A DNA stretch of 64,000 nucleotides from Reyranella sp. (GCF_004297265.1 NZ_SCUT01000014.1:19116-83115), one strand, 5' to 3'; positions 8,504 to 17,800 are shown, numbered from the stretch's first letter. Made by a program: numbers and translations. The notes: generated by a model from the letters alone, not told the origin.

Positions 8504-10575
8504 GCCGCACGCCTCCCGGCCGCATTCTTCAGCCAGACGCCGAGGGTCGCGCGCAATTGCTCGATGCCGACCGGCTTGGTGATGAAGCCGTCCATGCCGG
8601 CCGACCGGCTGCGCTCCTCCTCGCCCTCGAGCGCGCTGGCGGTGACGGCGAGAATCGGCAGGCGTGCCCGGCCCTGCCGGGCCTCGTCTTCGCGGATGCG
8701 CCGCGCCAGTTCGAACCCGTCCATGTCCGGCATCTGCAGGTCGGCCAGCATGAGGTCGTAGCCGCCTTTGCGCCAGAGACGCAGGGCCTCCTCGCCGCTC
8801 GCCGCCACGTCGGTCGAGGCGCCGGCCAGTTCGACTTGCCGCGCCAGGATCCTGCGGTTGACGGAATTGTCGTCGACGACGAGGACACGCCCGTTCAACC
8901 GCCCGACCGGCTCCGGCATTCCGGCGGACGCTGCCGGGCACTTGGTGCGGCCGGCGGCGCGCGCGATCGCCCGCACGAACAGATCGCGCCGCCACGGGCG
9001 CTTGAGGTCGGCCAGGGAAACCTGGTTCCTGGCGCCGTCGATGCTCACGGCCGCCAGGTTCGACACCACGACATCGACCTCGGCGCCGGCATCGCGCAGG
9101 TAGCGCGCGATCGCGGCGCTTTCCTCTGGATCGGGCAGTGACAGGACGAGCGACAGATCCTTCAGCGGCAGGTCGGCCGCAATCGGCTCGGCTGGCGCGG
9201 CGCCGAGCTGCACCGTGACGGTGAAGGTCGAGCCGACGCCCGGCTCGCTGTCGATCGCGACGCTGCCCTGCATCGCCTCGGCCAGGCGCCGCACGATGGA
9301 GAGGCCGAGGCCGGTACCGCCGAAACGGCGCGTCGTCGAGCTATCGGCCTGGACGAAGGGATTGAACAGCCGGTCGCACTGTTCGGCGGTGAGGCCGATG
9401 CCGGTGTCGACGACCCGGATGCGGAGCATGAGTCCCTGGCGAAGATCGGCCGGCGAGCGTTCGAGCACGAGGCGGACAGATCCCCTTTCGGTGAACTTGA
9501 TGGCATTGCCCAGCAGGTTGAACAGGATCTGCTGCAGGCGCAGCGGATCGCCGATCACCCGGGCGGGCACGTCGGGCGCCACGAAGGCCGACAGGAGCAG
9601 TCGCTTCTCGGCCGCCTTCGCGGCCAGCGTCTCGGCCACGCCTTCGATCAGCTCGAACGTCGAGAGCTCCAGCCGCTCGAGATCGAGATGCCCCGCCTCG
9701 ATCTTGGAGAAATCGAGGATGTCGTCGATGATCCGCAGCAGCGAGGCCGCCGAATGGCGCACGGTCCCCAGTTGGTCGCGCTGGTCGGGCGAAAGCTCGG
9801 TGCGCTCCAGAACGTCGATCATGCCCAGCACGCCATTCATCGGCGTGCGAATCTCGTGGCTCATCGTGGCGAGAAAGGTCGACTTGGCCTGGTTGGCTTC
9901 CTCAGCCTCGCGCTGAGCCACCAGCGCGGCGTCGTAAGCGACCTGCAGCCGGCGCGCGAGATCCTCCTTGTCGTAGGCCAGCGCGATATTATCGTACTGC
10001 CAGCGATGCACGTCGCGCACATAGGCCATCAAGTGGCCGACATAGGCGGCCCCCGCGATGCCCACGAGCTGATAGAACGGCCCGCCCGAGGTGATCAGCA
10101 CCAGCAGCAACGGCGCCGTCGTGGCCACGGCGAAGGCGTAGAAGGTCGGCGGGTGGGCGGACCGGATCGGCACCGCCGTCGTGATCGTGGCCAGCAACAC
10201 CAGGCCGAGCAGCATGCGCTGCAACTCGAAGTCCTTGGCAGCCAGCACGAAGCCCGCCCATCCCCAGCAGGCGCCGGTCAGGAAGGTGAAGCCTGCGAAC
10301 CACCACCCCCAGCGCAGGGTCTGCTCGTCGCCCGGACGGGCCCGCGCGAAGTTGCGGCGCAGGACGTCGAAGCCCAGGGTCACGGCCAGGTAGGCCCCGA
10401 ATGGTCCGGCCAGCTCGATCGGGTCGATCTGCCGCCAGTAGATCGCCGCGATCACCGGCCACAGGACGAAGGAGAAATAGCGCGAGGGCGAAGATCCCTC
10501 GAACAGGCGCCTGACCAGCTCGGCGCGGACAAAACGGTCCTGCTGGGCGGCCGGATCGGCAACGGCGAGCGACAT
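8500..10575 (-). CDS. Hybrid sensor histidine kinase with receiver domain
   Basis: A 691-residue membrane kinase. Residues about 32-190 hold roughly six hydrophobic segments forming the sensor region, with no PAS or large periplasmic domain. A short coiled linker follows, then the dimerisation domain with His240 in [14 protein letters not shown]. Next is the ATPase domain ([35 protein letters not shown]) and a receiver ([13 protein letters not shown], phosphate-accepting Asp612 in LADLQMP, Lys in FITKPV). The signal is unknown. The layout is that of ArcB/TorS-like kinases with the Hpt split off. Divergent from the response regulator gene, 155 bp away. Confidence 0.93.
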   Translation of the reverse strand: MSLAVADPAAQQDRFVRAELVRRLFEGSSPSRYFSFVLWPVIAAIYWRQIDPIELAGPFGAYLAVTLGFDVLRRNFARARPGDEQTLRWGWWFAGFTFLTGACWGWAGFVLAAKDFELQRMLLGLVLLATITTAVPIRSAHPPTFYAFAVATTAPLLLVLITSGGPFYQLVGIAGAAYVGHLMAYVRDVHRWQYDNIALAYDKEDLARRLQVAYDAALVAQREAEEANQAKSTFLATMSHEIRTPMNGVLGMIDVLERTELSPDQRDQLGTVRHSAASLLRIIDDILDFSKIEAGHLDLERLELSTFELIEGVAETLAAKAAEKRLLLSAFVAPDVPARVIGDPLRLQQILFNLLGNAIKFTERGSVRLVLERSPADLRQGLMLRIRVVDTGIGLTAEQCDRLFNPFVQADSSTTRRFGGTGLGLSIVRRLAEAMQGSVAIDSEPGVGSTFTVTVQLGAAPAEPIAADLPLKDLSLVLSLPDPEESAAIARYLRDAGAEVDVVVSNLAAVSIDGARNQVSLADLKRPWRRDLFVRAIARAAGRTKCPAASAGMPEPVGRLNGRVLVVDDNSVNRRILARQVELAGASTDVAASGEEALRLWRKGGYDLMLADLQMPDMDGFELARRIREDEARQGRARLPILAVTASALEGEEERSRSAGMDGFITKPVGIEQLRATLGVWLKNAAGRRAA

Positions 10576-10730
10576 TCAAATCCTGGAGGCTAGGGCTTGG
10601 GGCTCCGCCCATGAAACGCAGCTAGGAATTGCGCAAATCTAATCGTATCAAAAATATCAACAAAACAATATAATTCCTTGAGAAATAGTGTTATTTTGAA
10701 GGCATTAAAAGTCATTTATTAGGTTAAGTC
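10576..10730. promoter_or_regulatory. Divergent promoter region of the phosphorelay genes
   Basis: 155 bp between the divergent kinase and regulator genes. It is strikingly AT-rich compared with the rest of the window (for example AAAATATCAACAAAACAATA), which fits a regulated promoter region. No confident -35/-10 pair or repeated operator could be assigned. Confidence 0.45.
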
Positions 10731-11438
10731 ATGCAGCTACCGTCCGTGTTGTTGGTCGAGGACGACGCATTTCAGCGCAAGGCCGCCGAGACCTATCTTT
10801 CCAACCACGAGCTCAAGGTGACCGCCGTCGAAAACGGTGCCCGGATGCGCCGCCAGATCGCTCGCGCCATGCCGGACCTCGTCCTGCTCGACGTCCAGCT
10901 CCCGGGTCCCGAAGACGGGTTCGCGCTGGCCCGCTGGCTGCGCGAGAGCAGCGCCCGCGTCGGCATCATCATGCTGACGGCGGCCAGCGACCCGGTCGAC
11001 AAGGTGCTGGGCCTCGAGAGCGGCGCCGACGACTACGTCGCCAAGCCCTACGAGCCGCGCGAGCTGCTGGCCCGCTGCAAGAGCGTCCTGCGCCGGTCGG
11101 TGAACAAGGCCACCCCGTCGCGGCTGGAGCGGGTGAAGATGGGCGGGCACATGCTCGACCTGTCCAAGCGCCAGCTCCTGGACGGGGAGAACGGCGATGT
11201 GCCCCTGACTTCGGGCGAGTTCGATATCCTGAAGACCTTCGCCGAAAACCCCAACCGGCCCTTGTCCCGCGACTGGCTGCTGGAGACCACCAGCCACCGC
11301 GCCCGGGACCCGTTCGACCGCGCGATCGACCTGCGGATCACGCGCATCCGTCGCAAGATCGAGCCGGCGCCTGACAAGCCGACGGTGATCCGCACGGTGC
11401 GGGGCGTCGGCTATATGTTCGTGCCCCCCGCCGAATAG
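10731..11438 (+). CDS. OmpR/TorR-type response regulator
   Basis: A 235-residue response regulator. The N-terminal receiver (residues 5-120) has the acidic pocket VEDDAF, phosphate-accepting Asp54 in LVLLDVQLPGP, and Lys in DDYVAKPYEP. The C-terminal winged-helix DNA-binding domain (about 140-232) shows LTSGEFDILKTFAENPNRPL, FDRAIDLRITRIRRKIEP and IRTVRGVGYMF. Subfamily look is ArcA/TorR-like. It is divergent from a hybrid kinase and coupled Hpt gene, and is the obvious end point of that phosphorelay. Target genes are unknown. Confidence 0.93.
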   Translation: MQLPSVLLVEDDAFQRKAAETYLSNHELKVTAVENGARMRRQIARAMPDLVLLDVQLPGPEDGFALARWLRESSARVGIIMLTAASDPVDKVLGLESGADDYVAKPYEPRELLARCKSVLRRSVNKATPSRLERVKMGGHMLDLSKRQLLDGENGDVPLTSGEFDILKTFAENPNRPLSRDWLLETTSHRARDPFDRAIDLRITRIRRKIEPAPDKPTVIRTVRGVGYMFVPPAE

Positions 11439-11455
11439 CCGGGCTATAAGGTCCG

Positions 11456-11474
11456 GCCCCGGCGAACCCGGGGC
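11456..11474 (+). terminator. Hairpin after the response regulator gene
   Basis: A perfect seven-pair stem, GCCCCGG-CGAAC-CCGGGGC, 18 bp after the regulator stop and before the tRNA gene. No T-tract follows, so it may slow or end transcription weakly, or merely stabilise the mRNA end. Confidence 0.4.
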
Positions 11475-11503
11475 GCGGCCGTGCCGGCCAGTGTCGGTAC
11501 TGG

Positions 11504-11579
11504 GGGCCCGTAGTTCAGCGGTTAGAACGAGCCGCTCATAACGGTTATGTCGCAGGTTCGAATCCTGCCGGGCCTACCA
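11504..11579 (+). tRNA. tRNA with anticodon CAT (Ile2 or elongator Met)
   Basis: A 76-nt cloverleaf. Acceptor GGGCCCG pairs with CGGGCCT, the D stem is GTTC/GAAC, the anticodon stem is AGCCG/CGGTT with loop CTCATAA, and the T arm is GCAGG-TTCGAAT-CCTGC. The discriminator A and the CCA end are encoded. The anticodon is CAT at 11537-11539. It lacks initiator-tRNA features such as three G-C pairs below the loop, so it is elongator Met or the Ile2 species read after lysidine modification. The GGGCCC acceptor makes Ile2 slightly more likely, but sequence alone does not settle this. Confidence 0.95.
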
Positions 11580-11712
11580 ACCGCTCGCCGCCGCGAACAC
11601 CGGCAGCGGGTAGTTGGTCCAGAGATCTTCGACATGCCGTGGCACTGTCGGCTACAGAAGCAACGCCGATGAAGGCCCAACATGTTGCAGAGCTTGCCTT
11701 GCGAGGGACAAT

Positions 11713-12180
11713 ATGGGCCTGAGATTTCTGAAGGCGGCGCTCGTCGCTCTCCTCGCACTGGTGGTCGGCTACGCCGCAGCGCTCGGGGTCGGCTTGGTCG
11801 CGCTGGATGTCTTCGAGGCCTCACAGCGCGAAGGCGCCAATGCGATGGCACTGGCGTTCGTCATCTGTCCGTCCGTAGCGGTACTGAGCGCCGTCGTCGC
11901 AACAATCTGGTATTGGATCGCTTCCGGCAGGCGCGCGGCGACCAGGCACCCCACCGCCGCGGTGGCACACCGCGGTAACGCCGCGCGTATTGCTGCCATC
12001 ACCGTGTCTGTGGCCATCGGCTGGCTGGCCGGCGCTCTCCTGCAATGGATGTTGGCGGGTCGTTCCTACGAAGCATTCATCGTCGCGCTCGCGGTATCCA
12101 CGGCGCCTTGGATCGGCGTGATCGTCCTTGGTGGCCTCACATGGCGGCTGACACGCCCGCGAAAGGCGCCAACGAGCTGA
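11713..12180 (+). CDS. Hypothetical four-helix membrane protein
   Basis: A 155-residue protein not recognised as a named family. Four hydrophobic segments lie at about 7-29, 43-66, 89-112 and 120-143, joined by short loops, one rich in Arg and His (SGRRAATRHPTAAVAHRG). The start is chosen at MGLRFLKAALVALL because GAGGG lies just before it and the first helix then begins at the N-terminus; an in-frame upstream extension is Cys-rich and unlikely. It stands alone between the tRNA and the bufferin cluster, and no neighbour suggests a role. Confidence 0.65.
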   Translation: MGLRFLKAALVALLALVVGYAAALGVGLVALDVFEASQREGANAMALAFVICPSVAVLSAVVATIWYWIASGRRAATRHPTAAVAHRGNAARIAAITVSVAIGWLAGALLQWMLAGRSYEAFIVALAVSTAPWIGVIVLGGLTWRLTRPRKAPTS

Positions 12181-12286
12181 TCCGCGCGGTCGTATGATGC
12201 GATGGCCGTCCCTGGAACAGCGGCGCTGAAGCCACCTACGCCTAACACCCCCATTTTCCACACACGGATCGACTGGAATTTCCCTG

Positions 12287-13114
12287 CTATTTCGCCTCCT
12301 GGCTGGGAATTCGCCCGAAGATTGGTTCGTATCCGACTGGTCCCACTACCGCCGACCCTGCAGCGAAGATCTGCCACTCGAGCAGGCGCCGAAATGACTG
12401 CGCCGGATCGAAGGCCGACCAGTTGGCCTGCGCCAGCTGCGCTGCCTCCCCGACCGGCACGCCGCGACCGATCGCACCGACGAAAGCCGCGCACCCCGGA
12501 TCGAGATCTGCAAACACGGCATCGTCTCCCTGACGCATCACCAGCAGCGACACCCCACCGGCTGCGAGATCGACCTCGGCGTCGGGCGCGTCCGGTTGGC
12601 ATGCCCGCCAGATGCGGCCCAGCGGGTACGCCGAAGTCAGCAGGGTCACGTCGGCCGCCAGGGTCAGGGTCAAGGCGGCCAGCCGTTCGGGCCTCACGCT
12701 CCCGAAATCGCCCGCTTCCCGTCGAGGGACGCGCGCGGCATAAAATGCCAGGTTGAGTGCCCAGTCGAGGCGCGCCGCGTCGGCGAGATAGGGCAGTCCA
12801 TGTGCCGGCGCAAAGGCTTCGATGAAGACCGCAAGGTCCTCGCCATATTCGGCGAGCACGGGGCCTTCAGGCGGGCTGTCCGCCACGAACGCCTTCGCCA
12901 TGCCATCGAAGAACGCGCCGCCGACCAGACTGGTCACCGTCGGGAAGGTCGTGGCGAGCGCCGCGGCGAGGCTTTGCCGGACGTGATTGCGATGTATCCG
13001 AACCCGTGCGTCGGCGGAGATTGAATCGCCGGCGATCATGTCGAGCAGGCGGTCGCAGCTCCTGCCGCCGAGGCCATCGGCAAAAGCCGCCTGCAGCTCA
13101 GGCAGCGTGAGCAT
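12287..13114 (-). CDS. bufC: BufC-like bufferin maturation partner (DUF2063)
   Basis: A 275-residue DUF2063 protein, the usual partner of DUF692 enzymes. The N-terminal domain (about 1-90) has [33 protein letters not shown] and VTSLVGGAFFDGMAKAFV, the pattern annotated in databases as a putative DNA-binding domain but understood as the element that helps recruit the precursor peptide. The gene overlaps the end of bufB by 17 bp. An in-frame upstream extension would run deep into bufB and was rejected. Known clusters keep precursor, DUF692 and DUF2063 genes on one strand; here the precursor lies on the opposite strand. Confidence 0.85.
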   Translation of the reverse strand: MLTLPELQAAFADGLGGRSCDRLLDMIAGDSISADARVRIHRNHVRQSLAAALATTFPTVTSLVGGAFFDGMAKAFVADSPPEGPVLAEYGEDLAVFIEAFAPAHGLPYLADAARLDWALNLAFYAARVPRREAGDFGSVRPERLAALTLTLAADVTLLTSAYPLGRIWRACQPDAPDAEVDLAAGGVSLLVMRQGDDAVFADLDPGCAAFVGAIGRGVPVGEAAQLAQANWSAFDPAQSFRRLLEWQIFAAGSAVVGPVGYEPIFGRIPSQEAK

Positions 13115-13943
13115 GGGCCCTCCCCGCCTCGAGGACGCGCGCGGCACGACGCGCCTCGCCCAGCAGGACGTCGAGCGCCGGAACGTCGGTGTCCCATTCG
13201 ACGAGAGTCGGCCGGCGGCCGTATCGATGCACCATCTCGCCGAACAGCTCGAACACGCGGTCGTCGATACGGCTGCCATGGTCGTCGATCAGCACCGGCT
13301 CGCCATCCGCGTCGTTCACGGCGTGGCCGGCCAGGTGATACTCGGTCACCGCATGGACCGGCAGGTGCTCGAGCCAGCCCGTCGGATCGAGCCGGAGATT
13401 GTGTGCCGTCACGACGACGTTGTTGGCATCGAGCAGGATGCCGCAACCGCTGCGCCGCACCACTTCAGCCAGGAACTCCGGCTCCGACAAGGTCGAATGC
13501 CGGAAGCCGAGATAGCAGGACGGATTCTCGATCGACACCCGGCGGCCCAATCGCTCCTGCAGACGCTGCACGTTACGCACGACGACCGCCAGCGCCTCCT
13601 CGGTGTAGGGCAAGGGCAGCAGATCGTTGTAGTAGCGGCCGCCGATGCTGCTCCACGACAGGTGATCGGACACGAGCATCGGCTCGACCCGTTCGACCAG
13701 CGCCACCACGCGGTCCAGATGGGCTTCGTCGAGACCGTCGACGGAACCGAGCGACAGGCCCACCGCGTGGACGGAGAGCGGATAGTCGCAACGCAAGCGC
13801 TCCACCGTGCAGAGCGCTTGTGTCGGCGCGAGATAGTTCTCGGCATGGATCTCGAGGAAGCCGATCGAGGGTCTGTCGTTCGAGATCTCGGTGAGATGCG
13901 GCGCGCGCAGCCCGATGCCGGTCGTGACTCGATTGCCGTTCAT
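13098..13943 (-). CDS. bufB: BufB-like multinuclear iron oxidase (MNIO, DUF692)
   Basis: A 281-residue DUF692 TIM-barrel enzyme. Members are multinuclear non-haem iron oxidases that modify cysteines of ribosomal peptides, in bufferins making thiooxazoles that bind copper. Metal-ligand motifs expected for the family are all present: FLEIHAEN (His33, Glu35), [33 protein letters not shown] and LVEWD. It is coupled to bufC by overlap and is divergent from a DUF2282 precursor gene 160 bp away. The start at MNGNRV keeps the usual N-terminus; an upstream ATG eight codons away is less likely. Confidence 0.92.
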   Translation of the reverse strand: MNGNRVTTGIGLRAPHLTEISNDRPSIGFLEIHAENYLAPTQALCTVERLRCDYPLSVHAVGLSLGSVDGLDEAHLDRVVALVERVEPMLVSDHLSWSSIGGRYYNDLLPLPYTEEALAVVVRNVQRLQERLGRRVSIENPSCYLGFRHSTLSEPEFLAEVVRRSGCGILLDANNVVVTAHNLRLDPTGWLEHLPVHAVTEYHLAGHAVNDADGEPVLIDDHGSRIDDRVFELFGEMVHRYGRRPTLVEWDTDVPALDVLLGEARRAARVLEAGRAHAHAA

Positions 13944-14049
13944 GGGTTCTCCCTTCCAAGACAGCATGAGCCTACTCCGAAGCCCTCCCGGTCCGCCCTC
14001 ACACGCCGGCTATCGTTCCGATGTCCACTCGATATTTCAGACCGGAGCG

Positions 14050-14069
14050 GGCGAACGGCATGGTTCGCC
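14050..14069. promoter_or_regulatory. Inverted repeat in the bufA leader
   Basis: A perfect 7-bp inverted repeat, GGCGAAC-GGCATG-GTTCGCC, ending 34 bp before the bufA start within the divergent bufB/bufA intergenic region. It could be an operator for a metal-responsive regulator or a hairpin in the leader RNA. Neither a known copper-box nor a clear sigma motif was recognised. Confidence 0.4.
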
Positions 14070-14103
14070 ATCCCGAGAGGGAAACCAACCGAAGGAGATG
14101 ACC

Positions 14104-14352
14104 ATGAAGTCCACACTCACTATCGCAGCCGCCCTCAGCACCGCCCTGCTGCTCGGCGTCGCGGCCCAGGCCCAGGGCAACGTCGAGAAATGCTACGGCG
14201 TCGCCAAGGCCGGCAAGAACGACTGCCAGACCGCCACTTCGTCGTGCGCCGGCACCTCCAAGAAGGACGCCGAGGCCAGCGCCTGGCTCGGCGTGCCGAA
14301 GGGCACCTGCGAGAAGATCGTCGGCGGCAAGCTGACGGCGGCAAAGAGCTGA
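14104..14352 (+). CDS. bufA: Bufferin precursor peptide (DUF2282, BufA1-like)
   Basis: An 82-residue exported peptide precursor. A signal peptide ([19 protein letters not shown], then AAQAQ) is followed by a short core with four cysteines, Cys30, Cys41, Cys48 and Cys69, in the family pattern [19 protein letters not shown] and [10 protein letters not shown]. In described bufferins the two central cysteines become copper-binding thiooxazoles. GGAG lies six bases before the ATG. DoxX and NDH-2 genes follow, while its modifying enzymes BufB and BufC are encoded divergently. The expected role is periplasmic copper buffering. Confidence 0.92.
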   Translation: MKSTLTIAAALSTALLLGVAAQAQGNVEKCYGVAKAGKNDCQTATSSCAGTSKKDAEASAWLGVPKGTCEKIVGGKLTAAKS

Positions 14353-14410
14353 TCCCATCGGCCGCCGCCCGGGAAGCGGCGGCCGACCTTTTTCCGAGGA
14401 GAGAGCAACC

Positions 14411-14887
14411 GTGACGACTGACATCTTCACCCGCGGCACTGACGGGTTTCGCCCCATCGTCTCGCGGCTCGCCGCGCTACGCGCTGCCGGCAATCGCTTT
14501 CCGCTGTCGTTGCTGGAACTCGGCATGCGCGTGGCCGTCGGCGCGACGTTCTTCCGCTCGGGCATGAACAAGTTCGAGAGTTTTGACACCGCGGTCGAGC
14601 TGTTCCGTGAGGAATACCGCCTGCCCCTGTTGCCACCGGAGATCGCCGCCACGATGGGAACCGCCGTCGAGCTGGGCGCGCCCGTGCTGCTGGTCCTCGG
14701 CCTGTTCGCCCGGCTCGGCGCCGCGGCCCTGCTGACGATGACCCTGGTCATCCAGTTCCTGGTCTATCCCGGCAACTGGCCCGAGCACCTGATGTGGGCC
14801 TCGATTCTCGCCTATGTTCTGACACGCGGGCCGGGCGCCCTGTCGATCGACCGCATCATCGCGTTCAACTTGTTCGGACGCTCTTAA
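14411..14887 (+). CDS. DoxX-family membrane protein of the bufferin cluster
   Basis: A 158-residue inner-membrane protein with about four hydrophobic segments (LLELGMRVAVGATFFRSGMN, MGTAVELGAPVLLVLGLFAR, LGAAALLTMTLVIQFLVYPG, and HLMWASILAYVLTRG). It begins with GTG after a strong GAGGAGA site. DoxX proteins accompany DUF2282/DUF692/DUF2063 genes in many clusters and are thought to serve redox or membrane steps in peptide maturation; the mechanism is unproven. It lies 58 bp after bufA and 17 bp before the NDH-2 gene. Confidence 0.88.
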   Translation: MTTDIFTRGTDGFRPIVSRLAALRAAGNRFPLSLLELGMRVAVGATFFRSGMNKFESFDTAVELFREEYRLPLLPPEIAATMGTAVELGAPVLLVLGLFARLGAAALLTMTLVIQFLVYPGNWPEHLMWASILAYVLTRGPGALSIDRIIAFNLFGRS

Positions 14888-14904
14888 CTCCGGGGAGGTT
14901 CGCC

Positions 14905-16155
14905 ATGGCCCGTCCGCGTATCGTCATCGTCGGCGCGGGCTTCGGCGGCCTCAGCGCCGCGCACAACCTCGCCGGCGCCGACGCCGACGTCACCGTCATC
15001 GATCGGCGCAACTACCACCTCTTCCAGCCGCTGCTCTACCAGGTCGCGACCGCCGGCCTGTCGCCGGCCCAGATCGCCTCGCCCATTCGCGCAATCCTGC
15101 GCCGCGCGCCCAACGTGCGCGTGGTGCTGGGCAAGGTGTCCGGCGTCGACCGGCAGCGCCGGATCGTGCGGCTCGAGGACCGGGAGATCGCCTATGACCA
15201 GCTCGTGCTGGCAACCGGGTCGCGCCATTCCTATTTCGGCCACGACGAGTGGGAGAAGGCGGCGCCGGGCCTCAAGAAGATCGACGACGCCACCAGCATC
15301 CGCCGCCGCATCCTGACGGCCTTCGAGCATGCCGAGGCGGCTGACGATGCGGACTCGCGCCGGCGCCTGCTGACCTTCGTGGTGATCGGCGCCGGCCCGA
15401 CCGGCGTCGAGATGGCAGGCGCCATCGCCGAGCTCGCCCATGTCGCGCTGCGTCACGATTTCCGCACCATCGATCCGCGCGATGCCCGTGTCATCCTGGT
15501 GGAAGCGGGTCCACGCGTGCTGGCCGCGTTCCCGCCCGTCCTCAGTGCCTCCGCCCGGGCGGCGCTCGAACGGCTGAAGGTCGAGGTACGCCTCGGCACA
15601 CCCGTGTCGAATTGTGACGAGAGCGGCGTAACGGTCGGCGCGGATCACATTCCCGCCGCCACCATCGTGTGGGCCGCCGGGGTGGCGGCATCGCCGGCCG
15701 CGCGATGGCTGGGCATCGAGAGCGACCGCGTCGGCCGCGTGCCCGTCGGCCCGGACCTCACCCTGCCCGGTCATCCGGAAATCTTCGTCATCGGCGACAC
15801 GGCGAGCGTCGCCCGCGGCGACGGCACACAACTGCCGGGGTTGGCGCCCGTCGCGAAGCAGCAGGGCGCGTATGTCGCGCGCGTCGTCCGGGCGCGCCTT
15901 GCCGGCCGGCAACCGCCGCCGCCCTTCCGCTATCGCGACTATGGCACCATGGCGACCATCGGCCGGCGCTCCGCGGTCGCGGATTTCGGCTGGCTGCGGC
16001 TCGACGGGACCCTCGCCTGGCTGATGTGGGGCCTGATCCATGTCTCCTTCCTGATCGGCTTTCGCAACCGCGCCATCGTGATGCTCGACTGGATCTGGTC
16101 CTACGTGACCTTCCAGTCCGGCGCGCGCCTGATCACCGGCTCGGAGCCGGACTGA
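14905..16155 (+). CDS. Type II NADH dehydrogenase-like flavoprotein
   Basis: A 416-residue FAD enzyme of the NDH-2 family, which oxidises NAD(P)H and reduces quinone without pumping protons. Two dinucleotide folds are visible, VIVGAGFGGLSAAHNL for FAD and VVIGAGPTGVEMAGAIAEL for NADH, with YHLFQPLLYQVAT and VIGDTASV typical of the family. A C-terminal amphipathic and hydrophobic stretch (LAWLMWGLIHVSFLIGFRNR) would anchor it to the membrane. A GGGGAGG site precedes the start. As third gene after bufA it may feed reducing power to bufferin maturation, which is inference. Its 3' end overlaps the convergent MFS gene by 23 bp. Confidence 0.9.
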   Translation: MARPRIVIVGAGFGGLSAAHNLAGADADVTVIDRRNYHLFQPLLYQVATAGLSPAQIASPIRAILRRAPNVRVVLGKVSGVDRQRRIVRLEDREIAYDQLVLATGSRHSYFGHDEWEKAAPGLKKIDDATSIRRRILTAFEHAEAADDADSRRRLLTFVVIGAGPTGVEMAGAIAELAHVALRHDFRTIDPRDARVILVEAGPRVLAAFPPVLSASARAALERLKVEVRLGTPVSNCDESGVTVGADHIPAATIVWAAGVAASPAARWLGIESDRVGRVPVGPDLTLPGHPEIFVIGDTASVARGDGTQLPGLAPVAKQQGAYVARVVRARLAGRQPPPPFRYRDYGTMATIGRRSAVADFGWLRLDGTLAWLMWGLIHVSFLIGFRNRAIVMLDWIWSYVTFQSGARLITGSEPD

Positions 16156-17311
16156 TCTCGCGATCCTCGACCAGCCAGGCCGCGAGCGACGCACCCAGGG
16201 CGAGCGACGCGCCGATGCCGATCACGCAGGCCGTCCAGCCCCATCGGTCGAAGACCTCTCCCAGGACAGCGCTGCCCGCAAGGCCGCCCAGGAAATAGCT
16301 GGCGAGATAAAGCCCGCTGGCCGCGCCGCGATCGATCGTGGCGGCGCGCCCCACGAAACCCGTGGCAGTCGCCTGCGCGAAGAACGTGCCCACCGCTATG
16401 AGGCCGAGACCGAGCAGCACCGAGGACAGGCCTGTACCCAGCAGGAACGGCAGTCCGGCCGCGGCCACGGCGAAGGACAGCCAGAGGGTGGACCGGGTCC
16501 CCAGGCGTCGCACGACCGTGCCGGCCAGCGGCGTGGTGATCACCGAAGGCAGGAACACGAAGTAGATCACCCCCAGCATCATCATGCCGACGGCGAAGGG
16601 CGGGCCGACCAGCACGAAGTTCACGTAGGTGAAGGTGCCGATGAAGGCGAACAGAATCGCGAAACCCGTGGCAAAGGCGGCCCGCAGCCCGGGATTGCCG
16701 AGGTGACGGCGCCAGCTCGAGAATGGAGAGCCGTGACTTATGTTCACCGCCCTCATGGGCGGTGTGCGTTCGACCGTGAACCAGACCAGCGCGGCGCCCG
16801 CGAGATTGAGGATCGCGAAGACCTGGAAGTTCGCGGCGAGCCCCAGGTGATCGACCACCCCCGCCGCCAGCAGGCGGCCGAACAGGTTGGAGGCGACGTT
16901 CCCCGTCACGTAGGCAGCGAAGGCGTTCGCCGTATCGGCGGGCCCCACATGCTCTCCGAGATACGCCAGCGTGAGGCCGAATGCCGTCGACATGAAGAGG
17001 CCCTGGACGACGCGCAATGCGGTGAACACCGGCAGCGACGGCATGGTGGCCAGCAGCGCGGTCGGCACGGCGAGCAGTGCGAGGCTGAGAAGGATTCCGC
17101 GCCGGCGGTCGAGCCGCCTTCCCAGCAGGGCAACGCCCAGCCCGCCAGCGGCCATGCCCATGGTGCTGGCGTTGACGGCCAGTCCCATGGCGGCGGGCGT
17201 GACGCCATAGGCGGTCGTCAGGGCCGGCAGGATGGCCTGCGTCGCGAACAGGTCGACGACGGTCAGGAAGGCGGTAAGGCCGATCGTGAACGCGCGCAGG
17301 ACACCCGACAT
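16133..17311 (-). CDS. MFS transporter
   Basis: A 392-residue major facilitator with about 12 membrane helices. The conserved loop between helices 2 and 3 is present (LLGRRLDRRRG), along with internal pseudo-repeat features such as PLAGTVVRRLGTRS after helix 8. It resembles YnfM/arabinose-efflux-type permeases of unknown substrate. It lies 30 bp after the stop of the periplasmic cupin gene and could be co-transcribed with it. Its C-terminus overlaps the NDH-2 gene on the other strand. Confidence 0.88.
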   Translation of the reverse strand: MSGVLRAFTIGLTAFLTVVDLFATQAILPALTTAYGVTPAAMGLAVNASTMGMAAGGLGVALLGRRLDRRRGILLSLALLAVPTALLATMPSLPVFTALRVVQGLFMSTAFGLTLAYLGEHVGPADTANAFAAYVTGNVASNLFGRLLAAGVVDHLGLAANFQVFAILNLAGAALVWFTVERTPPMRAVNISHGSPFSSWRRHLGNPGLRAAFATGFAILFAFIGTFTYVNFVLVGPPFAVGMMMLGVIYFVFLPSVITTPLAGTVVRRLGTRSTLWLSFAVAAAGLPFLLGTGLSSVLLGLGLIAVGTFFAQATATGFVGRAATIDRGAASGLYLASYFLGGLAGSAVLGEVFDRWGWTACVIGIGASLALGASLAAWLVEDREISPAPSR

Positions 17312-17341
17312 GATGCGATCCTTCGATTCAGCGCGATCCGG

Positions 17342-17800
17342 TCACATGTGGTTGTCGTTGGGGTCGCTCTGGATGTCGAACGACAGCAGGACGACGGTCG
17401 CCTTGCCGTTGTTCTGCCACCAGTGCGACGTGGCATGCGTCTCGCGGGCGACCTCGCCTGCCTTGTGAATGATCGGTACGGCGCAGTTGCTGGCATTCTC
17501 GACGATCTCGCCGGTCACGACGTAGATCAGCGCCGGCCGCTCGGCATGGCTGTGCCAGGGCACGATCCCGCCCGGTTGGATCTCGAGCTTGCGAACGCGC
17601 ATCATGTGGCCGTTCAGCGAGACCTTCTCCTTCGAGAGGTCGATGGCGGCCAGCACCTTGTCGGTCACGCCCTTCGGGCCATGGGTCACCGGCTTGACGG
17701 CGTCGGCCTTCATCTTGTCGGCCGGGCATTCGCCGGCGAAGGCGGGGGCGGACAGGCCGGCCACGATCAGAGTGGAAGCAATCAGGGTTCGAGCGAACAT
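17342..17800 (-). CDS. Periplasmic cupin-domain protein
   Basis: A 152-residue exported cupin. The signal peptide runs to AFA-GE (residue about 22). The single cupin core has VPWHSHAERPALIYVVTGEI and the second motif around ETHATSHWW, giving histidines for a metal site. Such proteins bind metals and may act as small dioxygenases or sensors; none can be assigned. It precedes the MFS gene on the same strand, and a LysR gene lies 114 bp upstream in the same direction. Confidence 0.82.
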   Translation of the reverse strand: MFARTLIASTLIVAGLSAPAFAGECPADKMKADAVKPVTHGPKGVTDKVLAAIDLSKEKVSLNGHMMRVRKLEIQPGGIVPWHSHAERPALIYVVTGEIVENASNCAVPIIHKAGEVARETHATSHWWQNNGKATVVLLSFDIQSDPNDNHM

